Shown here: piece after piece, positions 7,342-14,325 of the stretch
Position numbering within the stretch: the stretch's first letter is position 1
Layout: each line of letters begins with the position of its first letter
IMG/VR virus record: IMGVR_UViG_3300042879_001539
Span: 1-20,543 of that record
Reading direction: 5' to 3' (one strand)
Source of the DNA: a virus
DNA: 20,543 bases
The notes under the pieces: model-generated
What the model saw: only the letters and a program-made list of their open reading frames with translations
Databases searched by the model: none
What the model was told of the DNA's origin: nothing
Program-made: the position numbers and the translations under genes

Positions 7342-8597
7342 AAGCTGTAGGCATTCACGTATTCGCAGGCGGGTTCTCTCATGGCGTCCAGCAAGTAGCC
7401 GATGTTACTGATCACTTAGAGGTTCATGGGTTTGGATTAGAGACGGCGAAGCAAATGTGCAATGTAGCCGTTCATAATTCACCCGCATCTGAGTGGCCTG
7501 ACATAACTGCTGACTTCGCGTTTGGCAATCCTCGTTGCACTGGTTTCAGCACTGTGACTGCAGGTTACGACGACCGCATACACGGTCCTTTCGCTGCGTG
7601 CACTAGGGACATTTGGGAGTTCATGAACTACTGCACTGGGCGGTACCCGATCTTTGCTTGGGAGTCGGTTCAACAAGCTTATTCGACAGGCAGGCCGCTC
7701 ATCGATATGCTAGTTGAAAAGGTTGCAGCTCAAGGCTATCGTGTCGCGCACTTATTCGTGAATGCTGCAAGTTTAGGCAATGCTCAATATCGTAAGCGTT
7801 ACTTTTTCGTTGCTTACGATAAGTCGAAGAACTTCAACATCTCACCTATGACTTTGCCAGAGTACGCTCCAACGCTGTATGATGCTATTTGGCATATGCG
7901 AGATCGGCAAGATATGACGTTGACAAAGCTATCTCCTGACGAACAAGCATGCTTAAGTCGACTGCCTAACGGCTGGGACCTTAACATGCTCGCGCAATAC
8001 GACTGTGATAATTTGCCCGAACGACTGCAAGATACTTGGCTTCTTCGTAACAGCGGTATGCCATTCAGCATGCACTGCGTCAAGAGGCTATCCTGGCAGC
8101 GTCCGTGCCCAACCATCTTCTCATCAGCTGGTCGCTTTATTCATCCTGAACACAATCGTGGATTGACACATGAAGAGTTAGCGACTATAATGGGACTGCC
8201 GATAGTGCCGCTAGGCCAAGACCCTGTTGCTCAAATTGCAAAAGGTGTTTGCCCATGCGTTGGAGAGTGGGTAGCGACTCAGGCAATTCATTATCTTAAC
8301 GATGCCTGGGGCAGCGAAGATTGGGAAGCAACTTATCAAGGTTCGCTTGGGCAATGGAAGACGGCTCAAGCTGACGGAAAGCTAGAAAAGATCTTCAATT
8401 TAACCTCTTACCTTCAAACCCGTGATAGAGATTTTAAAGATGAAACACTACCTAAGTATCGATTCAATGTGGACCCACACACTGGAGAACTTATTCGCCC
8501 ATGGTCAGGAGTCAGTAAGTCGCATCGGAAAAACAGTGGCACTACACGGCTACGTAGCACGCTTAGCGTCGACGAGAGCGACATGGTTGACGAATAG
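7338..8597 (+). CDS. Divergent cytosine-C5 DNA methyltransferase-like protein
   Basis: A 419-residue protein with the ordered motifs of C5-cytosine methyltransferases. Motif I is IHVFAGGFSHGV (about 6-17). Motif IV is GNPRCTGFS with the nucleophile C67. Motif VI is WESV with E109, where ENV is usual. Motif VIII is QYRKR (150-154). Motif IX is RPCPTI with a downstream GLTHEELATIMGLP, and motif X is like IAKGVCPCVGEWVA (300-313). The canonical PPCQ is changed to PRCT. The space for a target-recognition domain (about 165-250) is short. The catalytic Cys, Glu and QxRxR remain, so activity is plausible but substrate and sequence specificity are uncertain. The last 53 residues are basic and low in complexity and overlap the next gene out of frame by 158 nt. 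No cognate restriction enzyme is nearby. Confidence 0.88.
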   Translation: MKAVGIHVFAGGFSHGVQQVADVTDHLEVHGFGLETAKQMCNVAVHNSPASEWPDITADFAFGNPRCTGFSTVTAGYDDRIHGPFAACTRDIWEFMNYCTGRYPIFAWESVQQAYSTGRPLIDMLVEKVAAQGYRVAHLFVNAASLGNAQYRKRYFFVAYDKSKNFNISPMTLPEYAPTLYDAIWHMRDRQDMTLTKLSPDEQACLSRLPNGWDLNMLAQYDCDNLPERLQDTWLLRNSGMPFSMHCVKRLSWQRPCPTIFSSAGRFIHPEHNRGLTHEELATIMGLPIVPLGQDPVAQIAKGVCPCVGEWVATQAIHYLNDAWGSEDWEATYQGSLGQWKTAQADGKLEKIFNLTSYLQTRDRDFKDETLPKYRFNVDPHTGELIRPWSGVSKSHRKNSGTTRLRSTLSVDESDMVDE

Positions 8598-9357
8598 CCG
8601 TCGTAACCTTGATCCTCGTTATGCAGCTGGTGAATTCTTTTGGTACTTTAACCCCACTGGTGACTTGAATCACATCAAGCACTACGCACCGCAGTATGAA
8701 AAGTTCGCTAACGATGGCACGGTGCTAGGCGCATACGGCCCAAGAATACGCACTGCAATGACTGCTCTTTACTCGCTGCTTGTAGACTCGCCGAATACAA
8801 GACGCGCTGTGCTGCCGCTGTTTCTTCACACTGATCTTGAGCGTGCTGATTGGGCGAATGACGTGCCGTGCACGTTGTCTTACACATTCATGATCGTTAA
8901 TAATGAACTGTGCATGATAGCGAACATGCGATCAAATGATGTATGGCTTGGGCTGCCGTATGACGTGTTTGTCAACACTGCAATTCAGCGCTTTCTTGCT
9001 GGTGCTCTTCGTATCAAAGCTGGATGGTATCAGCATCAAGTCGCTGACCTTCATATCTACGGCCAAAACATCAAAGCAGCTAAAGAAGCGCTGCAGGAAG
9101 GCTTCCCTGCTGACGACCCGTATTGTGTATGGTCCGATGAACAAGCTGATGAGAACTTCTCGCACTTGTTTGACGCCATACAGCATGAAGCTCGATATCG
9201 ATTACATAGTGTTCGCGATGATATTAAAGCCATCACGTCGCCGACCGTTCGTTCGTTGTTACAATGTGTTCTTGACGTTCCCATAGACTCGGAGATCTTA
9301 GAAGATGCTTATAATCGAAGGCACAGATTGCGTAGGAAAGACAACACTAGCTCATAA
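8440..9357 (+). CDS. Thymidylate synthase family enzyme, possibly dCMP-specific
   Basis: A 305-residue member of the thymidylate synthase/dCMP hydroxymethylase family (start ATG 8440; GTG 8422 has no Shine-Dalgarno). Conserved elements are YAAGEFFWYF (E65, W68), HYAPQY, NTRRAV (R121, R122), the nucleophile C144 in VPCTLSYTF, phosphate-binding R164-S165, D167, and sugar-binding H205 and Y207 (LHIYGQN). In E. coli ThyA an Asn at position 177 reads the uracil ring; the equivalent residue here is D175 in GLPYDVF. Asp at this site is the known hallmark of dCMP-acting relatives such as T4 dCMP hydroxymethylase. The product could therefore be 5-hydroxymethyl- or 5-methyl-dCMP rather than dTMP. The gene overlaps the methyltransferase by 158 nt and the kinase by 53 nt. 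Confidence 0.92.
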   Translation: MKHYLSIDSMWTHTLENLFAHGQESVSRIGKTVALHGYVARLASTRATWLTNSRRNLDPRYAAGEFFWYFNPTGDLNHIKHYAPQYEKFANDGTVLGAYGPRIRTAMTALYSLLVDSPNTRRAVLPLFLHTDLERADWANDVPCTLSYTFMIVNNELCMIANMRSNDVWLGLPYDVFVNTAIQRFLAGALRIKAGWYQHQVADLHIYGQNIKAAKEALQEGFPADDPYCVWSDEQADENFSHLFDAIQHEARYRLHSVRDDIKAITSPTVRSLLQCVLDVPIDSEILEDAYNRRHRLRRKDNTSS

Positions 9358-9829
9358 GTTAGCTAAAAAGCTAGGCATGGTGTATCAACATCTTGGTCCT
9401 CTTCCTGATACTTGGAGCGATGACGATTATATTCGTCTAGCTTCCACAAACGCCGTGCGAGACCGCTATCACCTTAGCGAGGTTGCATACTCTGCAACAC
9501 TGAAGAACCGGTCTTGCAAGATCAAGGACGTTAAAGTATTGCACGCTACACTCATGCTGAAGTACATGGCCTTTACTGTCATTATCACGGCCGATGGCTC
9601 GGTGATACGCAGTAGGTTCGATGAAAAGCGCGAGCTTTTTACTTATGACGAAGTGTCGTTGGTTAACGAGACATTCAAGTTGATGGGCTACTATGCTGAC
9701 TACAAGATTCACGTTTCAAATGACCACCCTGACATCATCGATAGCATCATCGATAAGGTCTGCAGCGCTTATGAAAGGAAAAAGAAATGGATCCAGGACT
9801 GGAGCGATATAATGCGAAACTTGAAGTAA
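9305..9829 (+). CDS. P-loop deoxynucleoside monophosphate kinase (thymidylate kinase-like)
   Basis: A 174-residue P-loop kinase. The N-terminus MLIIEGTDCVGKTT holds Walker A (GTDCVGKT, about 6-13). RDRYHLSEVAY (about 52-62) matches the DRY/DRF substrate-binding motif of thymidylate and deoxynucleoside kinases. A later Arg-rich segment (SVIRSRFDEKRELF) may form the lid. GGAG (9291-9294) lies 10 nt before ATG 9305, inside the end of the preceding synthase gene. It probably phosphorylates the monophosphate made by that synthase (dTMP or a 5-substituted dCMP), in the same logical place as T4 gp1. The exact substrate is unknown. It overlaps the deaminase by 43 nt. Confidence 0.88.
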   Translation: MLIIEGTDCVGKTTLAHKLAKKLGMVYQHLGPLPDTWSDDDYIRLASTNAVRDRYHLSEVAYSATLKNRSCKIKDVKVLHATLMLKYMAFTVIITADGSVIRSRFDEKRELFTYDEVSLVNETFKLMGYYADYKIHVSNDHPDIIDSIIDKVCSAYERKKKWIQDWSDIMRNLK

Positions 9830-10278
9830 TGGTCAAGTTCGCAAAAGAAATCGCATGGCTATCAAAATGCAGGCGTCTTAACGTCGGAGCAGTGATCGTT
9901 GATCACGGGCTAAGAGACATCTTAGCGTTCGGCTATAACGGGCCTGCAAGCGGAAGAGATAACTCCTCTTGCAGAGACGTGACAGGGTCATGCGGCTGCA
10001 TACACGCTGAGGCTAATGCGTTATTGAAGCTCGACGATAAGACTACGCCCTGTTACATCATAACTACGCATTCGCCTTGCGAACTCTGCGCTGGGCTTAT
10101 ACTTAATTCAAGCAACATCACCGATGTTATTTCCATACACCCGTACCGGGTGCCTAGCATCATACCAGTAACATACTTTGGAGATCACTATGAAATTATC
10201 GAACGGCGGAAGATTATGTACGACGCTCGACGATCTGCCATGTTTGCAGAAGAGCCAGCGTCTATACCTCGACTTTGA
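9787..10278 (+). CDS. dCMP deaminase family protein
   Basis: A 163-residue zinc-dependent deaminase. The catalytic signature is CIHAEANALL (H73, E75) and SPCELC (C98, C101), the HAE plus PCxxC zinc site of cytidine/dCMP deaminases. The upstream Cys cluster (SSCRDVTGSCGC) resembles the second zinc site of T4-type dCMP deaminases. The N-terminal half carries LNVGAVIVD and GYNGPASG, which are standard for the family. AAAGGAA (9774-9780) lies 6 nt before ATG 9787. It would convert dCMP to dUMP for dTMP synthesis. In T4 it works alongside dCMP hydroxymethylase, and the same neighbours are seen here. The last 89 nt overlap the polymerase gene. Confidence 0.93.
   Translation: MDPGLERYNAKLEVMVKFAKEIAWLSKCRRLNVGAVIVDHGLRDILAFGYNGPASGRDNSSCRDVTGSCGCIHAEANALLKLDDKTTPCYIITTHSPCELCAGLILNSSNITDVISIHPYRVPSIIPVTYFGDHYEIIERRKIMYDARRSAMFAEEPASIPRL
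10180..10183 (+). promoter_or_regulatory. Shine-Dalgarno GGAG fixing the polymerase start at ATG 10190
   Basis: GGAG ends 6 nt before ATG 10190. The upstream TTG at 10178 would place the motif within the coding region, so ATG 10190 is preferred. Confidence 0.6.
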
Positions 10279-12013
10279 GACTACAAGCGGTGACACTAAA
10301 CTCGATTCTTTAAACGTCTGGAAGAACTGTTACATATCTGGCATATGCGTCACAGCCGATGATTGCCCGGATGCGTGGTACGTGCCAGTATGCCATCACA
10401 GAGGTGGCAATTTGCCATGGGAACCAGTTTATCAATGGCTTGAAGAGGTCGTAAATAGCTGTGACACATGGATAAATCATAACATTAAGTACGACATGCA
10501 TGTGTTCAGCAATAACCTTGGCGTTGAAGTAAAGTGCAATGTCATCGATACGCTAGCACATGCTAAGATTCTTAACTCTGATAGGATGAGATATGGTCTC
10601 GACTTCTTGTCTAAAGATTGGTTGAACCATGATATCAGCCATCACGAAAAAGAAATGAAGCCATATCTCAAAGGAAATAAGGACTTTGGTTGGATTCCAG
10701 TCGATGTCATGGCCCCATACGGCACTGATGACGTGTTCGTAACGCGTAAGTTGCATAAGTATCTTATCGACAACATCCCTGCAGAGTGCTTAAGAGTCTG
10801 TGAGCTTGAGAATAAGATCACTAAAGCGCTTTATCACATCGAAAGATCGGGAATGAACATCGACGTGATGAACACGATGGCAGTTCAGCTTAAGACTCTT
10901 CACCGCATGTCTCAAATAGACGATGAATTAGAGACTCTTATCGGCTATAGCATCAAAGCAAACTCGGATGAGGATTGTTTTGATGTTATCTGCAACACCC
11001 ACGGGCTGCCAGTCATTGCGTTCACCGATACCGGCGCACCTTCATTCGATAAACATGCTCTTAAGTCGTACATGTCGTATCCTAATGCTCCAGTCGATGT
11101 CTTAAAACTGATGCTAGAGTATAGGCGCTTAGCTACATTTAACGGCACGTTCTTAACTACCTACTTAGAGCTTAATATCGATGGAGTGCTACATCCATCG
11201 TATAACGCGAGTGTCCGAACTGGACGCATGAGCTGCATGAAACCAAACATGCAGCAGCTTATGATAGAAGCTAAAGAACTTATCGTTCCTCGTGAAGGCC
11301 ACATCTTGTTATCGTGTGATTATTCACAGATCGAGTATCGCACTATCGTGCACTACATAAAAGATCCTGATGCCATTGCAGCATATCACGCAAACCCAGA
11401 TCAAGACTATCATCAGTGGGTTGCAGATCTGTGCGGCATCAAGCGTAAGCCTGCAAAGACTGTTAACTTTTTGATGGGCTATGGTGGCGGGAAGGCTCGC
11501 TTGATTAGTGCGCTTAGTGTTGACCCTGACGTCGTGGAAAGTATCAATGCGACAGACCCGCTCGAATTTAAGCGCTTAGCTGAAGCTCGTGGCAATGACA
11601 TCTATAACACCTATCACGCGAAATTGCCTAACCTTCGCGTCACTTCACGCGAGGCTGAGATGCTGTGTAGGCAACGGGGGTATGTTCGTAACTTATATGG
11701 ACGCCGCCGTCACTTACCATCGGATCACGCGCGTAAAGCTTTTAATTCTGCAAACCAATCATCAGCTGCTGACCTTATGAAAGACAGGCTGATTGCATTG
11801 ATGGAGGCAGGCTACGAAGTGATAGGCAGCGTGCACGATGAACTTATCATCACAATGCCTAAAGAAGAGTACAACGAAGAGGTTCGCAAGGACATTGCTC
11901 GCATACTCGAGTCGCCGTCAATCGATTTACGCGTGCCTATTCGAGTTGGGGTAGGCTATAGCGAAAAAAGCTGGCTAGATGCTAGTTCAAATTCAAAACC
12001 TGTGTACTACTGA
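10190..12013 (+). CDS. Family A DNA polymerase with 3'-5' exonuclease
   Basis: A 607-residue replicative PolA-type polymerase. Exonuclease motifs: Exo I LDFET (D28, E30), Exo II NIKYD (N98, D102), Exo III YGTDD (Y177, D181). Polymerase motifs: A SCDYSQIEYR (D377), B RKPAKTVNFLMGYGGG with Phe427 at the place of E. coli Pol I F762, and C SVHDELI (D550). No 5'-3' exonuclease domain is present, as expected for phage replicative members. Motif A has Tyr where Leu is usual (IEYR for IELR). The start ATG 10190 has GGAG 6 nt upstream and overlaps the deaminase by 89 nt. It is the last gene of the plus-strand unit. With the primase-helicase it forms the core of an autonomous replisome. Confidence 0.96.
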   Translation: MKLSNGGRLCTTLDDLPCLQKSQRLYLDFETTSGDTKLDSLNVWKNCYISGICVTADDCPDAWYVPVCHHRGGNLPWEPVYQWLEEVVNSCDTWINHNIKYDMHVFSNNLGVEVKCNVIDTLAHAKILNSDRMRYGLDFLSKDWLNHDISHHEKEMKPYLKGNKDFGWIPVDVMAPYGTDDVFVTRKLHKYLIDNIPAECLRVCELENKITKALYHIERSGMNIDVMNTMAVQLKTLHRMSQIDDELETLIGYSIKANSDEDCFDVICNTHGLPVIAFTDTGAPSFDKHALKSYMSYPNAPVDVLKLMLEYRRLATFNGTFLTTYLELNIDGVLHPSYNASVRTGRMSCMKPNMQQLMIEAKELIVPREGHILLSCDYSQIEYRTIVHYIKDPDAIAAYHANPDQDYHQWVADLCGIKRKPAKTVNFLMGYGGGKARLISALSVDPDVVESINATDPLEFKRLAEARGNDIYNTYHAKLPNLRVTSREAEMLCRQRGYVRNLYGRRRHLPSDHARKAFNSANQSSAADLMKDRLIALMEAGYEVIGSVHDELIITMPKEEYNEEVRKDIARILESPSIDLRVPIRVGVGYSEKSWLDASSNSKPVYY

Positions 12014-12033
12014 TCAACTGGGTTCCTAGTTTA

Positions 12034-12100
12034 CACTAGAATGCACTTTCACAAGTACAGTTGATATATCTATCGTACAATTATATGATGCATTCTAGTG
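12034..12100. repeat. 12-bp inverted repeat at the convergent gene junction
   Basis: The arms CACTAGAATGCA (12034-12045) and TGCATTCTAGTG (12089-12100) are exact reverse complements separated by 43 nt. They flank the 81-nt space between the polymerase stop (12013) and the end of the opposing glycosyltransferase gene; the right arm includes that gene's TAG stop (12095-12097). The loop is AT-rich and holds a GATATATC palindrome. There is no T-run after either arm, so this is not a standard intrinsic terminator. It could still form a hairpin in both transcripts and act at the convergent junction. Its function is not established. Confidence 0.5.
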
Positions 12101-13162
12101 CATCTCAGTTTCTTTATTGTATCGCCGCTTCAATATAATCTTTCTTTGCTCAGCATCATGATACGGGCGATTCAGTCTCCACAGCCCCCAATCTTCTCCC
12201 GAGTTATAATGACGATCGATAAGATCTTCACCGATCTTTAGTGCAGAGTTGTCCCATCTTATGTCGTGACGCTTATGAAAAAAGAGAGGATCCACAAACC
12301 AGTTTGCAGTAACACCTAATCGTTCAAGATGCCATGGGACCCAGTAGTCCCACATCGGCTGCCCAATGCCAAAGTCAAGATCAGGGAATGTAGAGCACGT
12401 GTCATTGTGCAGTAGGAATGCATCCATGCCCCAGCGTTCAATATCATCATCCATCGGGGTGTCAAAGTAATTCCGTCGTATGCCGATAGCTGGCGCATTT
12501 GATAGGAAAGATTCGCAATCGTGTAACATCTCAATGTCAGAGTTTATAATAAGCTTCAGTTGGGTGTTCACTTTAACGTGAAGCATGCTTGAAACTTTAG
12601 GCACTGGCCTATCATACAGCAGAGTAGGCTCGCTTATCTCGAACCTAACTGGGAAGATGTCTTTGAGGTCGTTGATCTCATCCTTAAGATTCACTGAAAC
12701 GACGTCAAACCCGTTAGCGAACCATGATCGTAAACACTTAAGTTGCCTATCAATATTCCTAGGATAAAATGATGTCACTATAGTGGCGTTTCGAGGCTTA
12801 CGACAAGTACTAGGCATAATGTCCGGGCGCCAATGCTGCAATGCAGTATGGTACGTCATCTTACCTACCCCACGCTTGCAATTCACGAAGTTATGAAGCC
12901 TCCAACCCCAAGTAAAATCATCTTTAAAGTCAGGCGGATTCTCTAACTTATAGCAGCTATAGCTCTTACCGCAATTACACGGCTCAGGTATAAGAGGTTC
13001 CCAATGCTTCTCTAGCCACTCAAGAGTCGGATTGCGTTTAGTGTGCAGCATCTTCCATGCTTTAGGGCCTGCTGCGTCTGGTAGTATGGTTGTCGGTGGA
13101 GCTGTAGTTGCAGGCTCAACGCCAATTAACTTGATGCGGAACAGTCCAGGTGTAAGGTCCAT
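12095..13162 (-). CDS. Erv1/ALR-like domain fused to a GT-A-like glycosyltransferase
   Basis: A 355-residue two-part protein. Residues about 32-111 follow the Erv1/ALR sulfhydryl oxidase pattern: GPKAWKMLHT, EPCNCG (C62, C64, with C70), NPPDF, then WRLHNFVN (H90, N91, N94) and a closing helix. The usual redox CxxC is missing (CxC instead), so the domain may be redox-inactive or metal-binding. Residues about 120-350 look like a GT-A glycosyltransferase: ATIVTSFYPR start, LKLIINSDIEML with an acidic SDIE site, and TFPDLDFGIGQPMWDYWVP near the end. The sugar and acceptor are unknown. Start ATG 13162 has GAGG 9 nt upstream, and the gene overlaps the cysteine-rich gene by 37 nt. It is the last gene of the tail unit, so virion modification is the likeliest role. 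Confidence 0.75.
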   Translation of the reverse strand: MDLTPGLFRIKLIGVEPATTAPPTTILPDAAGPKAWKMLHTKRNPTLEWLEKHWEPLIPEPCNCGKSYSCYKLENPPDFKDDFTWGWRLHNFVNCKRGVGKMTYHTALQHWRPDIMPSTCRKPRNATIVTSFYPRNIDRQLKCLRSWFANGFDVVSVNLKDEINDLKDIFPVRFEISEPTLLYDRPVPKVSSMLHVKVNTQLKLIINSDIEMLHDCESFLSNAPAIGIRRNYFDTPMDDDIERWGMDAFLLHNDTCSTFPDLDFGIGQPMWDYWVPWHLERLGVTANWFVDPLFFHKRHDIRWDNSALKIGEDLIDRHYNSGEDWGLWRLNRPYHDAEQRKIILKRRYNKETEMH

Positions 13163-14325
13163 GTGTCTTCAACCTCAGCTAAAAGTTTAGGGTTCCCAGT
13201 CCAACCACCAGTGCGTGACCACCCTTGATTCCTTGCATCTTCTTTAAAGCGTGGCAAGCACTTGTTTATGAAAAGACCACCGAAGCCACCGGAGTTTTCG
13301 CTGCAAAATGGAGGGTCGTTGACTATGACTCCAAACGGGTCAAATGGTGGAGTGTTCCAAGACCCATAATCCGTTGTGGTCGGGTTCGTACGAGGGCAGT
13401 TTGTCAAAGATTGCCCGCCACACGGTGTGGCCACTGGGTCATCGTCTGGCTCATACATTGTGATTGGTGGCTGTGTTAGTCCAGCACAGCAAGATGAGTC
13501 AAAGTTAGGCTGATCATCTTCAGGACCAAAAGTCAGCGTGATAGGTCCGCACGCAATCGATGACAGCATAAAGTACTTGCTTCTCCAAAAGCAATATTCA
13601 CCTCTTGCTTCCCATTGAGCATCTGTCAATTCTGGGCAGCTTATTGACGGGTATGGCGCTTGAGTAATGTCGCCTGGATTAGGATATGAACTACGCGGGC
13701 CGTTATTCGCTTGGCACCAGCCGCACGTACCAGTGTATGTACCCGTTTGCCCTTGTATGATGCCGCATTCAAACGGCAAATCATATATCGTGTTAGTGAT
13801 CGTTTCATAATGACAAGTCTTCCATTGCGTCTCTATGTGTCGCTTTACTTTTAAGCATACGTCTGCGCGTACGACACAGACCCATTCGCCGTAAAGAAGT
13901 ATCTTGTCTCTTCGAAGTAGCACTTTTAACCCGCTATATCGCATATCGGCACGTGAACAGGTGCCGGTCACATGAACACCCGACCCAACTTCTCTAAAAG
14001 CAGGGTGCTCAGTGTAAGGTCCGAAACCACAACACACATAAGCTGTACGATCAACGCTATCCCAATACCTAATCCCAGCTGTCCAACTCTTTAAATGAGT
14101 GTGCCCAGTTGATGCTGCAAGGTTAGGGCTAGCTTCACCTACAAGCCCGCACCCTTTTGGGAACGGTCCTAATGGTCCTGGATCAGACGTGTAGGTTATA
14201 GGGTAGATGAGATCGGCTGGATGATTGCCTGACACGACTAGCCTAGTAGTGCACGGGTTGTTGCCTACACATATGCGAGGGCAGTCTTCGTATTCACACC
14301 AACAGCAGCATTTCCCCATTGGCAT
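13126..14325 (-). CDS. Cysteine-rich tail-module protein (about 27 Cys)
   Basis: A 399-residue protein, starting at ATG 14325 in a TAATG overlap with the preceding stop; GAGG (14333-14336) lies 7 nt upstream, and the GTG at 14331 is a poorer choice. It begins MPMGKCCCWCEYEDC and carries about 27 Cys spread along its length, often as CC, CxxC or CGWC. It is rich in Gly, Pro, Thr and aromatics and poor in Lys, which suggests a rigid disulfide- or metal-stabilised beta structure. No family is recognised. There is no signal peptide. Its place after the tape measure and two more tail genes fits a tail-tip or adsorption component. The next gene carries an Erv-like domain, which may be linked to the cysteines. 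Confidence 0.8.
   Translation of the reverse strand: MPMGKCCCWCEYEDCPRICVGNNPCTTRLVVSGNHPADLIYPITYTSDPGPLGPFPKGCGLVGEASPNLAASTGHTHLKSWTAGIRYWDSVDRTAYVCCGFGPYTEHPAFREVGSGVHVTGTCSRADMRYSGLKVLLRRDKILLYGEWVCVVRADVCLKVKRHIETQWKTCHYETITNTIYDLPFECGIIQGQTGTYTGTCGWCQANNGPRSSYPNPGDITQAPYPSISCPELTDAQWEARGEYCFWRSKYFMLSSIACGPITLTFGPEDDQPNFDSSCCAGLTQPPITMYEPDDDPVATPCGGQSLTNCPRTNPTTTDYGSWNTPPFDPFGVIVNDPPFCSENSGGFGGLFINKCLPRFKEDARNQGWSRTGGWTGNPKLLAEVEDTWTLHLDCSASS

Noticed and set aside
8936-9286. 116-aa plus-strand open frame inside the thymidylate-synthase-family gene
   Set aside because: The overlapping frame encodes the catalytic core of the synthase. The alternative frame has no motif and no Shine-Dalgarno.
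12061-12088. Possible sigma70-like promoter (TTGATA with a TATATG-like box about 16 nt later)
   Set aside because: It would point from the junction into the antisense of the glycosyltransferase gene, where no gene is present. In AT-rich spacer DNA such matches are expected by chance.
12034-12100. Inverted repeat as a rho-independent terminator
   Set aside because: The 43-nt loop and the lack of a T-run after either arm do not fit. It is reported as a repeat only.
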